Part shown: positions 34,102 through 45,310 of the stretch, in pieces
Numbering within the stretch: the first letter of the stretch is position 1
Layout: each line of letters opens with the position of its first letter
Source of the DNA: Paracyclopina nana
Taxonomy: Eukaryota; Arthropoda; Copepoda; Cyclopoida; Cyclopettidae
Length of the DNA: 64,000 nt
NCBI GenBank assembly: GCA_019096065.1
Contig: JAGUCH010000007.1
Span: forward strand, 5,044,501-5,108,500
Direction of reading: 5' to 3'
Made by a program: the position numbers and the translations under genes
The notes under the pieces: model-generated
The model's input: the letters and a program-made list of their open reading frames with translations, nothing else
Told to the model about the DNA's origin: nothing
Database searches by the model: none

Positions 34102-35422
34102 TCAAGAAAACACAGCTGTGGATCCATGGGCAATTTGTCGAATGCGTGGCATGGCATTAAACCAAGCCAAATTAAACTTTCGGCAGACAGCTTTCGTCAA
34201 AGACCATGGGTTGAGGAGTCCTAAGCCAATCTGACAACAGTGCGAAAAGTAGTCCAAAAGACTCCAAGGCGGATGTCCTCCATTCAGGTAGAGAACGTAG
34301 GTGAACCCATCTCTTCTTCGGCCACCAATGGCATAGTAATAGGGTAGGAAGAGGTGTGGACGAAATCCCCGGTGCTCGTAGAATGAGATCGCAGAATTGT
34401 TGGTCGTTAACACGTGCAAGTAAACCCCTTTGACATCCAAGTTGTCAGGATTCGTTAAATGTGCAATTAAATTCTCCAGGAGCAAAGAGGCGATGCCTTG
34501 CTTTCGAAATTCCTTCACCACGCCTGTAAGCAGAAAAAGTAACAAATCAGAAAGAAAGCAGGAGTTTACATTTACGCGAGCATTAAAAGTCAAAGTCGTA
34601 GAAATTGCTCGCAGCCTCACTGAACTTGCATATTATTAGCAAATCTTGAGAAAATATCTCAATTTTTGACTAAGCAGCACTTATCAAACAATAAAGTCAC
34701 ATCGGCGAAATGATTCGAAATCGTATTCCAATATATATGTTATAATAAGAACTACTCTTTAAAAAGAGTATAATTGACACAAAGGTAGAAATTCTCGAAG
34801 ATTGAATTCATAATTGAAAATATACTTTAGCCACGTTTTCTGATTTTTGCGAAGTCTGCAATGATCATGATAACAACTTTACCCAAAGAAAGAATGTATC
34901 CAATTTTTGTGCCCGACCCCAATGTGGTGGCAAGTATTTCACTGTCTTCCTTAGGCAATGTCTCGAGATCCTTGATCTCAGCCACAACCAGACCGATTAT
35001 TTGACCTCGGTAAATGGCAGCAACGGAGTAGAATTTGTGAGTTGACGTGATGTCCGCATACCATGCATCAGGATACTCGATTGGGAACCATTCACGGCAG
35101 AGGCGTTTCACTTCTGGAACGTCTCCAGGATTCAAAAATCTGAAAAAATCAAGCCTGTCATGCGAAGTCATCAAAAATTGATGATAAATCCATACCTCAG
35201 CTGAAGTTCCAAAGAGTTGAGTAAAGGGGGCTTATGCATCCCGTTGACAGCCTCGGTTTCAGCCCTGGAAATCGGAAGCAATTTGGCTGGCGTCGGCGGC
35301 CTGTCGAACGAGATGAGATAATTTTCTTGGGGCATGCAGCTAATTTCACTATGGCGATGTCGAACTCGATTACGTCGTCGACGTCTTTTGCCTGAGTTGC
35401 TCAACTTGGCCTCCGAGGCCAT
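34102..35422 (-). CDS. NAA60: N-alpha-acetyltransferase 60 (NatF)
   Basis: Golgi-associated N-terminal acetyltransferase acting on transmembrane-protein N-termini. Exons 35196-35422, 34883-35139 and 34102-34523 give 301 residues. Seen: WFPIEYPDAWYADITS, YRGQIIGLVVAEIK, ILSLGVVKEFRKQGIASLLL with the acetyl-CoA loop R-K-Q-G-I-A, YLHVLTTNNSAISFYE, FLPYYYAI, GFTYVLYLNGGHPPW. A hydrophobic/amphipathic C-terminus follows, as used for membrane anchoring. The basic N-terminal 70 residues (KRRRRRNRVRHRH) are longer than in vertebrate NAA60 (about 242). Splice phases match throughout. Confidence 0.95.
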
Positions 35423-35872
35423 TTGGAGCTATCACATTGGAACCATGGTCCAAACTCGGAGCACTACACAATGTATTGTTTACATTTTACTGATGTCTTG
35501 TCATTTGACGAGATTTTTTTCTTCCGAAAAACTTCATTTATCTTTATCAGAAAAACGACCGATTGCTTTTCTGAAAACAAAACTAGATATGCTGACTCAT
35601 ATTTGCCCATTGACTCATCAAAAAAGCCAAATTGAATGGAAAATATTACTTGACAACTTTGGTAGCACTGTCACAATGTTCAACGGAACATTTAAGGCTC
35701 TCAACAATAAAACCTTTCCTTAACTGAAAAATTAACGCCCTTTAGTTTGACAATTTTTCAAAGAGCGTCCTAAAAATTATTGTACGCATCATTATAAAGT
35801 TCAATCATTAGTTTCCTTTCATTCACCAATCACTTCACGAAATTGTTGCTTTATTTAAATAATTTGTAATGC

Positions 35873-36803
35873 TTATTTTAGATTTGATAGTACTTTCTTC
35901 AGAATTTGAGGATTCTCAAGGAAGAAACCAATTGGAGCAATGATTGACAGTTCGGTTAAAGCAAGAATGTAATCTGTCAGAAGATGCTTCACAATATCAT
36001 ACTTTTCTACAAAAGCTAATGATGTCATTATAACAACTAAAATGATCAAATTAATCCCAAAAATGACTGTAATTGCCAATTGACTGTTTTTTGGCGAATT
36101 GTTGAATTTTTGGCCTGCAGATGTGGCCTCGATTTGAGCATTCATTTTTTTCTTCCGGAAAAAGACCAGGGGCTCAAGGGACAGACCCAACAAGAGGCCA
36201 GTAGCTGTAATGGCATGAAAAAAGCTAAAGGAAATGAAGTTAATAGTTATGAGGCCAAAAAAGATGTAATGCAGTGGTACCGAATTTTCGGGTTGCCTCT
36301 ATCAAATGGCAAGCCTGTCATCAGAATGAACAAGTACTCTGGACCAGCTTGGCTGAAATTTGTCAAAAAGGCATAATAAAAAGCGAGGAAGTAGTTTACC
36401 AAGTTGAGGAAAAGGCCAAAAAACAAGTTTTCCAAACGCAAACTGACATAAAATGGATGATTATATACTGGGTCATTTTCATTACTCCTGCAATGCTCAG
36501 CATACTCTTGATAACAAAGAAAAAAGATGCCGAAAGAGAGCTGTATGGTGTGCCAGAGATTAATCGAACAATAATTAAGTTGCTAGGAATAATATTGAAC
36601 AAAATGATAATGTACATTGCTGATGAAAATAATTGGTTCAAAATTGTTCGCTTCATTGGATCTTCACCAAACTTCTCATACCAAATGATGATAGGGCATA
36701 AAGTGTAAGCTACAATTTCTTGGAGCAAAATCAATGCTACCAAGCCAATTTTCAGCAAAGTGTTATCATCAAAAGCTTCTAAGATTTCAGTAGAGTTTGC
36801 CAT
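35873..36803 (-). pseudogene. 7TM receptor family, copy R1, frameshifted
   Basis: Same two-exon plan as its neighbours (exon 1 36281-36803, exon 2 35873-36224), with WYEKFGEDPMKRTILNQL and the C-terminal ALTELSIIAPIGFFLENP. After CVWK, where intact copies read GLPPLDD then LFFG, about 19 nt are missing. The frame shifts, giving a premature stop (CFLAFSSTW), while LFFGLFLN resumes in another frame. Exon 1 length is 523 versus 548 nt in three siblings. Either a young pseudogene or an assembly error; both exons otherwise keep good splice sites. Confidence 0.75.
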
Positions 36804-37004
36804 CTTTTTTTTTTTTTTTTTTTGAGTAATTTCAGGGAGCCAAAGCTGAGAGCTGGACAGCTGGGTTTCAACTGAAGTCAGGAGGTAATTTTTGAAGATC
36901 TCTCTCTAATTACTGCATGTTTAGGCTTTTAATTACATTTTCTTATATAAGTATATATAATGTACGCAGCTTAATCCATTTGGAATATTTTCTTTAGGGC
37001 TTGA

Positions 37005-37969
37005 TTAAGCCTTCAAGTTTTTCATTATTTTTTTGAAAATTTTTGGATTTTCCACAAAAAATGCTATGGGCGCAATAATTGATAGCTCAGTCATTGCTAA
37101 CAAATGATCTGTTAAGAGCTGCTTGACTAGATTGAGTTGATCTACAAATACAACAAAGTAAACCATACTGATGATCATTATTACATTTGAGCACATAATC
37201 AGTGAGATTGCCATATGGTTATTCCTTGGAGAAGTATTGAATGCAGTAATTCCTTGAAATGATGATGATCCAACCTGAATGTTCATTCTTTTCTTACGTA
37301 CTAATGTAATTGGACCCAAGATCAGGCCAAGCAAAACAGACATACCAGCTATTAGATGATAAATCCTAAAATAAGAGTAGAAACATTAATTTATCGTGGT
37401 ACTTTTTGACTTTTTTCATACTTGACACTTGGCATTGATTGATCAGTAATGTGGCTGCTCATCAAAAACACCAAATATTCAGGACCAGGCTTGCCCATAT
37501 TTTGAAGACAGGCCAAAAATATCGATAGGAACAGATTCAATTTGTTCAAATAAAACCCAAAAAACATATCTTCAAATGGTGGGAAGCCTTTCCATTTGCA
37601 AACAGATAGAAAATGTATGATCAAATATTCAGCCATGTTGATGACACCCATTATTGAAATGACACTCTTAAAAACGAAGAAAAAGGGAAGCATAAACTTG
37701 TAGCTTAGGGGGCCTCCTACAAAAACTCTTAGCAAAATCAAGTTATTGGGTACAGCATTGAACAGAATGACAATCATGGCTGCATCAGTCAGAATTTGGT
37801 TTAGAATTGTTCTCTTTAATGGATCCTCCCCGTATTTTTCGTACCAAATTATCATGGGGCAAAACGTGAAAGCTATGAATTGCTGAGTGAAAATTAGCAA
37901 GGTGACTACACTCTTTGCTGCTGGATTGCTTTCAAAAATGTCTTCTTGGCATGTAAAGTTAATCAGCAT
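37005..37969 (-). CDS. 7TM receptor, family member R2
   Basis: Exons 37422-37969 (548 nt) and 37005-37365 give 302 residues. Seven hydrophobic segments are visible, four to five in exon 1 and three in exon 2. Family motifs: CPMIIWYEKYGEDPLKRTIL then NQ after TM1; CKWKGFPPFEDMFFG; GPEYLVFLMS; AMTELSIIAPIAFFVENP in TM7. A glycosylation sequon (NFT) stands near the N-terminus, as expected for an outside N-terminus. The Met at 37969 was chosen because it aligns with siblings; an upstream in-frame Met exists. Likely a G-protein-coupled type chemoreceptor or peptide receptor, but I cannot place it in a named class. Confidence 0.8.
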
Positions 37970-38176
37970 TTTGAAAATACTTAGATTTGGCAAGATCAAC
38001 CTTTCTGCTTGGAGAGCTAATCTCAACTGAAGAGAAAAATTTTGCTTTCCTCGAATTTTATAGATGGGTCACAAGAATTCATAGAAAATAAATTCTGGCA
38101 TATGTTTTTGTCATTTTTTATTTTCATTTGTCATTGATTTGATCATACATTTTGTTTGCAATCATATTTTGATAAA

Positions 38177-39146
38177 TCAAACTGAGTTTTGAAAAGCATT
38201 TTTAACTTTCTTAAAGATGTGTGGATTTTCCAAAAAGAAGCCAATTGGTGCAATAATTGATACCTCAGTCATTGCCAACAAATAGTCAGTGAAAAGTCTT
38301 TTCAGCACTCCCAAATCTTTCACACAATATCCAAAGTAAAGCATAGTGACAAGGATAATTAAATTCAGTCCAAACACAATTGTGACTGTCATGTGGTCAT
38401 TTCTGGAGGCATTATTCAATTGAGTGATTTGACTTTTTGGAGCAATCAGTGTCTTCATTTTTCTTTTCTGTACCACGATGATTGGCTCAACAATCAATCC
38501 TATCAAAATGGCTGTTCCAGCAATAACAGGAAAGATCCTAATTGAATATAAAAAGTCAAGCACTTTTGATAGGCGGAATGGAAATATAGTAACCTTACCT
38601 TACAGATGGCCTATGATGATCGATGTTCTGCCCAGTCATGAAATGCACTAGATATTCTGGACCAATTTCACTTAAATTTTGCAAGCAAGAAAAGAAAGCT
38701 GCCATGGAAAAATTCAGAACATTCAGGAAATGCCCAAAAAATAAATCATCCAAAGGTGGCAAGCCTTTCCACACACAAATTGAAAAAAAGCTGATGATGA
38801 AATATTCCCCCAAAATTAGAAAGCCTGTTAGGGTCAGGCTGGTTTTGACATTGAAAAAGAAAATGTAGGTGAATTGGTAGTTCAGATGTGTTCCCAAAAT
38901 TATGCGAGCTAAGATAAAGCTGCTGAGGATGGCATTGACTAGAATTAAAACTATCATGGAAGATGAAAACAACTGGTTTAAAACTGTCCGTTTCATCGGA
39001 TCTTCGCAATACTTTTCATACCAAATTATCATGGGAGCAGTTGTTAGTGCAACAGCTTGCTGAAGCAAAATCAAAATGACAACGCCCCATCTTACCCAAG
39101 TCTTGTTATCAATTACGTCCTCTTCATAAGTAATGTTGTGATTCAT
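38177..39146 (-). CDS. 7TM receptor, family member R3
   Basis: Exons 38599-39146 (548 nt) and 38177-38537 give 302 residues, the same lengths and intron phase (2) as R2. Starts MNHNIT with a sequon. Motifs: APMIIWYEKYCEDPMKRTVL then NQ; CVWKGLPPLDDLFFGHFLN; GPEYLVHFMTG; AMTEVSIIAPIGFFLENP. Differs from R2 by Cys in place of Gly in the YEKY(G/C)EDP loop. Seven TM helices by hydropathy. Confidence 0.8.
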
Positions 39147-41159
39147 CTTGTATATATATTTTTCCAATTGTGTGTTGAGAACTTCACGGCTGGCTCAACC
39201 AAATTAGTCTGCCTAATTTTAATTGTTTTTTTCAGCTACTAACCCAGATTTGCAAAACACTCAAACTTGGCTCCAAATTTTGCAGCAAAATGAGCTTTTT
39301 CAGGCTGTGAACAGACTCTCAGCAGTATTTTAATGCATGAGCTTTTTGAGCCTCATTATAAAATTTGCAGGCCATTTTCTCCTATATGACACGGGGAGGC
39401 CACATTTGGATCTACTTTCATCATTTTTAAAGAATGGCCTAGGCCTACTGGAAAGAGAGTTCGAGCCAATATATTGGCTATGACTTTTTAGTTATGTTCA
39501 GAAAAAGCAAAAAATATTTTGCTTGGCTTCTATCCAAAGCAGAATCTTTAAGGTGTTGAAGCGAAATAAAATAAAATCAAGTTAAAGAAGCCTGAAAAAA
39601 GACTAACACTGGCTGTTCTACTTTATTCCATCTAGGATAAATTTCTAAAATATTTTCATTTTGAGTCAGAGAACCTTTTCCTGATTGTTCATTTCATACA
39701 GAGCACTTTTCACTCCATTATTTAATTAAAATTGAGCATTGAAATAACGCAAATACTGAGACTTTTGTGATGCTCCGAAATTTTCGTTCGCGCAAATCAA
39801 CATTTAGCCTACGTCAGAGCAAATGATTCGTCGCAATCTGGAAAAAGCGATTCGTTTCGTTGATCCAGGCTCGGTCAAGCCTGAATTAGAACTTATAAGA
39901 AAGAGAATAAAATCTCTCACCAAATCTCATACCAGTTCAACTGTCTAGGATGTACAGGATCACTTTTACAAAAACTCCGTCAATTCTGTTGAACTGAAAC
40001 TTGAAAAATCGGGAAACCGTACTTTGATCTACGTTTTAAGGACTACATGTTGTTTACGTTTTACGATCTACGGCGTCCTTTTTAAGATCTAGCGCGGAGT
40101 GGCTAGAGACCATTTTATACCTGAGTTTTAAGATCTATTGGCGTCTGTTTTAATATCTATTGGCGTCTGTTTTAAGGTCTAAATGACTTTTAGAGCAAAA
40201 TACTAGTTTTAGGATTCGTTTCATTTTAGTATCTACAGCTCGGAAATTATTGGTTTTTGTCTTTGCAACCTTGATATTTCCTGACTCAGTGCTGAATCTC
40301 ATTCTCAATAAGATACTTTTTGTTCACCTCAAGTGATCTGTAATATAAGGTGACATACTAGCTGTCTCTTTGTTCCGTCAAGAATAGCCGTATGAGATGG
40401 GGCTGAGGTAGACCAAAAAACATAGTTTCGTAGATCGTAATACACAGGTATGTAGATCAAAGTACTCAGGTAAAAATGTTACCAAAAAAACAACTTAGAC
40501 CTTAAAACGACGCCAATAGATCGCAAAACAGACGCCAGTAGACATTAACATGTAGATATTAAAACGGACCCCTTTTTAGATCAAAGTACTGGTACCCGAA
40601 AAATCAACAGAGTCAAATCAGTCAATCGAATGTTTTGACTGTAGGATCGAATTTGTAACCCAATCAAAATTTTATCTCTCCTCAGTCGATTGAAAATTGA
40701 ATAGATTTAGCTAACATTTCAGGATAGTCATTGGTTAAATATTGGTATGTCATTTATTTCATAGTTGAGGTAAAGCTAACTTTTTGATAAATTCGTTGAG
40801 TGCAAGAAGTGTTTCGCATTTGCCCCAAAGTTAGTAATACAATTCCGAGAAAAATATAAACATAAAACAAGCAAAGGTTGTCTAGGCTTCAGAGTTCAGC
40901 CGTTAGAATCTATTTTCAAAATCAAAGAAAAGGCAACATCAAGGCTGGCTTTTGACGAATTGAGACGAAACACTTTTTTGAGCCAACATTTGTCGGAAAA
41001 TAAGCAAAGGAGACGAATTTTCAAATGTTTCGCAAGAAGTCTAAAGTGATATTAGGTCAAAATGGTAGGTAAGCATTCTCTATTTAATTATTTCACACAT
41101 GATAATCAGTGTACATTGTTCATAGAATCGATTTCTGGAAATCAATCAAAATTCTCATT
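39147..41159. other. Intergenic gap in the receptor cluster
   Basis: About 2 kb without exons, holding an hAT-like MITE at 40011-40597. The rest is AT-rich with no recognisable gene. Confidence 0.5.
40011..40597. mobile_element. hAT-like MITE with 8-bp target duplication
   Basis: Ends GGGAAACCGTACTTTGATC and inverse of GGGTACCAGTACTTTGATC; directly flanked on both sides by GAAAAATC (40003-40010 and 40598-40605). 587 bp, non-coding; the interior contains inverted GATCTA..GGCGTC blocks. Confidence 0.8.
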
Positions 41160-41640
41160 ACTTCTTTTAATGATTATTTAGACAGTGCCCAATCGGAGCA
41201 ATTAATGTTTTTATTATTTCTATCAAAGCCAAAAGACAGATATGCAATAAATAGTTCCTGAATGATGCAGAATTTCTTCTGTAGCCAACAAAAGAATATA
41301 AAATGTTAAGAAATTCAAGAATTGATGGCTCAGAAAGACTTGATTTGTGGCTGTTGCTGAAACTCCAGCAATGGCTGGAAAACTTCTGAAAATAGAAAAT
41401 TTCCAATTTATTGGCAAGTTTGCTCCTAACAACTGGTTTGCTTACATTATCGGCAATGGCCAAAAGATTGCTAGGTCTACAGGAATAATATATACCAATC
41501 TAGTCCCACATTAATAAAGTTGTGCAGAAAAAATGTAGAATAACAAATCAACAAAAATGGCCCAAATTTTTCATGGATCATGAAATATTTCATTATGAAT
41601 ATTCCTGACAGAGTAGGCATAGTTTTGACACAAAAGACAT
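41160..41640 (-). pseudogene. 7TM receptor relic
   Basis: Scattered minus-strand pieces match the family: FPAIAGVSATA (start of exon 2 in siblings) near 41370, and LALIEIIKTLIAPIGHCLN near 41170-41230, versus LAMTELSIIAPIGFFLEN. At 41575-41640 a decayed part of exon 1 aligns with the ATGAAATATT..GTTTTGAC region of R4. Frames are broken throughout. An old duplicate, probably of R4. Confidence 0.65.
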
Positions 41641-41788
41641 ATGCAATTTAAATTTGAGCCCATGACAAATCTGGGCTTGTATCAATACTTGAAAAGTTAG
41701 GTGTGTAGCACTTCTCTGGGCCAAAGGGCGTAAGGAAATTAATTTTCTTCTGCATATTCTAACTTTAGTGTTATTTTTAGAGCAGCTT

Positions 41789-42757
41789 CTACTCCCACAA
41801 GACCTTAAGAATTCCAAGCACTTTTTTAATGATGATTGGATTTTTTATGCAAAATATTAAGGGTACAAATATGGTGACCTCAGTCATAGCCAAGAGATAT
41901 TCAGTAAATAATTCTTGAATGATTCCTAGCTTCTTTTCCAACACACCAAAGTAAACCAATATACCAAGAATTACAATGTTGAAAAATACCCAAATTGAAG
42001 AAGTAGTGATAACTTGATTTTTTGAGGAAGTGTTGTATGGGTTTTGTTGCTGAGGAGCAATTGTTGAGTTTAGTTTTTGCTTTTGAATTATGGCCATGAG
42101 CTCACAAATTAATCCGATGCTTGATGATATTCCAGCCACAACAGGAAAAATCCTTAGGGAAAAGTTAATGTTAAAAGCTTTGCAAGTATTCTAAATTACA
42201 ATTACCTACTTGATTGGGGGCGTTGAATGGTCAACATAATGCCCAGTCAAAAGATAAACAATGTAATCAGGTCCAATCTTGACAGAGTTATGAAGCAAGC
42301 TAAAGAAGGCCGCCAATGTAAAATTCAGCATATTTAAAAAGAACCCAAAAAATAAATCGTCAATAGGAGGCAGGCCTTTCCAAACGCAAACTGACAGAAA
42401 ATTCATGATGAAATATTCAGCCATGGTAAAAATTCCTTGCAAAGTAAGAGCAGTTTTGACGAAGAAAAAGCAAATGTATGTGAATTGGTAGTTTAGGCAG
42501 GAGCCCAGGAAAATTCTGGCAAGGATAATATTGTTGATTGATATTTGGAACAAAATCAGATTGAGCATGCTAGCAGAAAATAGTTGGTTCAAAACTGTCC
42601 TTTTCATTGGATCTTCACCGTACTTTTCATACCAAATCAGCATGGGAGAAAAAGTGAAAGCTACACACTGCTGCAAAAGAATCAGGCCAACAATGCTCAT
42701 TTTTGCCCAAGGATGGGGCTCAAAAATGTCCCCCTCAATGGTAAAATTCAAAAGCAT
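41789..42757 (-). CDS. 7TM receptor, family member R4
   Basis: Exons 42210-42757 (548 nt) and 41789-42152 give 303 residues. Starts MLLNFT (sequon). Motifs: SPMLIWYEKYGEDPMKRTVL then NQ; CVWKGLPPIDDLFFGFFLN; GPDYIVYLLTG; AMTEVTIFVPLIFCIKNP. TM7 has lost the IIAPIGFF wording of siblings and reads IFVPLIFC. Intron position and phase are identical to the other members. Confidence 0.8.
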
Positions 42758-42988
42758 ATTGATCAATATGCTAATTGAAGACTTTTTCCTTAATGAAGAT
42801 AAAACTACTTGCACCTTGGCCTTAAGAGTTCAAACTGGGATGTATTTTGCTTTGCAAACAGATATTTGGCTACATTTGCCTCATTTGCTGTTGTTGTCCT
42901 AATTCCTTTACTTCCTAATATGAAAACTAAGCAGCATCTTTTATTCAGCGAGTAAGACTAACACAAACACACAACTATATTTGAACAA

Positions 42989-43976
42989 TCACAAGTTTTT
43001 TAAGGTCTGCTGGAGTTTTTTGAAGATTTGATGATTCTCTGCCAGAAAAATGGTTGGTATCAGCACAGACAACTCAGTTGTAATGAGGAAGTAATCCAGC
43101 AGCAACTGTTTGAGCAAATTTAGGTTCTTCAAGCCTTGATTGATGAGGAGAAAGCTTAGAATCACAATCAGGAAAACCAAGTTGGTCCAAAATGCAACAG
43201 AGACCCTCACATTGGCATTTCTGACCGAGTTGTTAAATCTGCTTGGCTGGTTTGTGTTGTTGGGATTAACATGCTGATACACTTTTCTTTTGTAGAAGAT
43301 TGTGATGGGCTCAAGCAAGATGCCTAGTAAAACAGTTGACCCCGCAACAGCATGGTAAATCCTGGAGGCAAAATCAATCCTTTTAAAATTACATAATGAT
43401 GATTAGTTTTGGTCATGTCCACCTTATGGGAGGCCTTGTGTGCTCCACCTGGTGTCCAGTGATGAAGTGCACCATATATTCAGGCCCGATTTCATTGAAA
43501 TTCTGAATGCATGAAAGGTAAGATGCAATGGAGAAGTTGGCCAAGCTCAGAAAATGCCCTGCAAACAAATCATTGATTGGAAGCAGTCTCTTCCATACGC
43601 AAAAGGTGAGAAAGCGAATGATGATGTATTCACTAATTGCCAAGAGTCCAGCCATTGAGAGCATGCTTTTAACCAAGAAGAAGAGCACAAAAGCAAAGTG
43701 GTAATTGAAGGGAGTTTTAGAAAGCAGGCGAATCAGCACAAAACTGTTTGGAATGGCATTAAACAATATAATGATAAAGCAGCCAGTTGAAAACAGCTGG
43801 TTGACGACTGTTCTCTTCAGAGGATCTTCACTATACTTTTCATACCAAATGATCAATGGACAAATAGAGAAGGCGAAAGCTTGGTGTGCCAAAATCATGC
43901 AAACCAACACAGTTTTGATCCATGGGCTTTCAGCAAAGAAGTCTTGATTGCCCCAGTCAGTACTATTAGTTGACAT
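42989..43976 (-). CDS. 7TM receptor, family member R6
   Basis: Exons 43423-43976 (554 nt) and 42989-43361 give 308 residues. Starts MSTNST (sequon). Motifs: CPLIIWYEKYSEDPLKRTVV then NQ; CVWKRLLPINDLFAGHFLS; GPEYMVHFITG; TTELSVLIPTIFLAENHQIF. The most diverged intact copy, at the upstream end of the array. Family, topology and intron phase as for R2-R4. Confidence 0.8.
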
Positions 43977-45310
43977 TTTTTGTATGGTGTTTGTTCCACC
44001 CAGACTAAGTAATGACTGTTTTAAAATGTACAAAAGCCTCTTCTCCTTTTGGCAACCAAAAGAATCTGTGACTTAAGTATTAGCTAGAGTTCTTGGGCCG
44101 AGTTCACCTGCAGTAAATAATGTGACCCTTCTGTGTATTTTTCCGCGATATTAAGCTAATTTTTGTTGAAATAATTTTGTATCTTCTATATCATAATTTC
44201 TTTTTTGCCAATCTATCTTTTGTCACCAAAACCCAAATTTCTGTCTCAAAGCTCTCCTCATTTTTGCCAATTAATTTGCCTTAACATTCAGGTGAACCAG
44301 GCCTAAAAAATTTGCAGATCATGACGCAAGTTTGTGGGTTTTTCAGCTAAATATTGTATTTGGCTAAACCCGCGATACGTAGTCGCAATTTTAGTGAGAA
44401 TCCAACAGGCAAAACCTTGGCTCTAACTCGTATAATTAACGTGAAATGGATAGCAATATTTTCTCAGATTTCTCAGATTTTTGAATTACTTACGCTGTGC
44501 ATTGCACACAATTTGATACAATATCAATGGGAGGGAAGCTAAAAAGCCTTACGTAAAATAATTCATAGATGAATGAGCATCAAACTGCGTAGTTGTTGTC
44601 ACTTTTCCAATCAAGTATTTGTCGATTCGGTCACAGTTAGTAAAATGCAGTATGAATCTAGTTTGTTACCGTTTTGTTACCTGATTCGAGCAGCGGCCGA
44701 GTCATTGTCGAGTTATTTTAGCAAATTGCTCTTTTAGGAAAATGTAAAGGAAATGGTTATTGTTACAAAAAGCAAATAAACAATTTACTGTGATAAGGGG
44801 CACCTGCACTTAGTTCATATTAATTTGCATTAATTTGCCCAAAATACTGTCTCTTTTGACACAATTAAGAATACTCAAACTGGTTTGCAATTACATTCTG
44901 CCTTGATTTCACTATTTCACGGCATTGTGCATGCTTCGCTTATAATTAAGTGTAGTTTCCTAAATCTACTCAATTTCAACGAGTGGATGAGCTGACGCGT
45001 GGCAAACAATAAAACTGAAATGTACAGCTCTGGCAGTTCTGATTTAGCGGGCATTACGGTACGGAGCTAGAACGCGTAGGGTGTTTTTCAGTACACGCGA
45101 ACCTTCGCGGTAACCTCATGAGAAGTTCCAGATAGGTTGATTAGTTTTGCGGCTGCTGTTTTACATAATGACGCAAAATTGCTTCTTCACGACCCACTGA
45201 TTCATTCGCGCAGACTATTATAGCTCCTCTCTTGATCATTTATCCGAATCCTCCTTGATGTGTAAGCTTTCAATGGTCTGTTTTTGGTAGGAAAACAGTC
45301 GTCCAAACTA
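43977..45310. other. Intergenic stretch
   Basis: About 1.3 kb upstream of R6, AT-rich. No exon or clear repeat was recognised before the transposon at 45311. Confidence 0.45.

Noticed and set aside
35334-35723. Plus-strand ORF over the NAA60 first exon
   Set aside because: Shadow of the NAA60 coding exon extended by chance into the upstream region.
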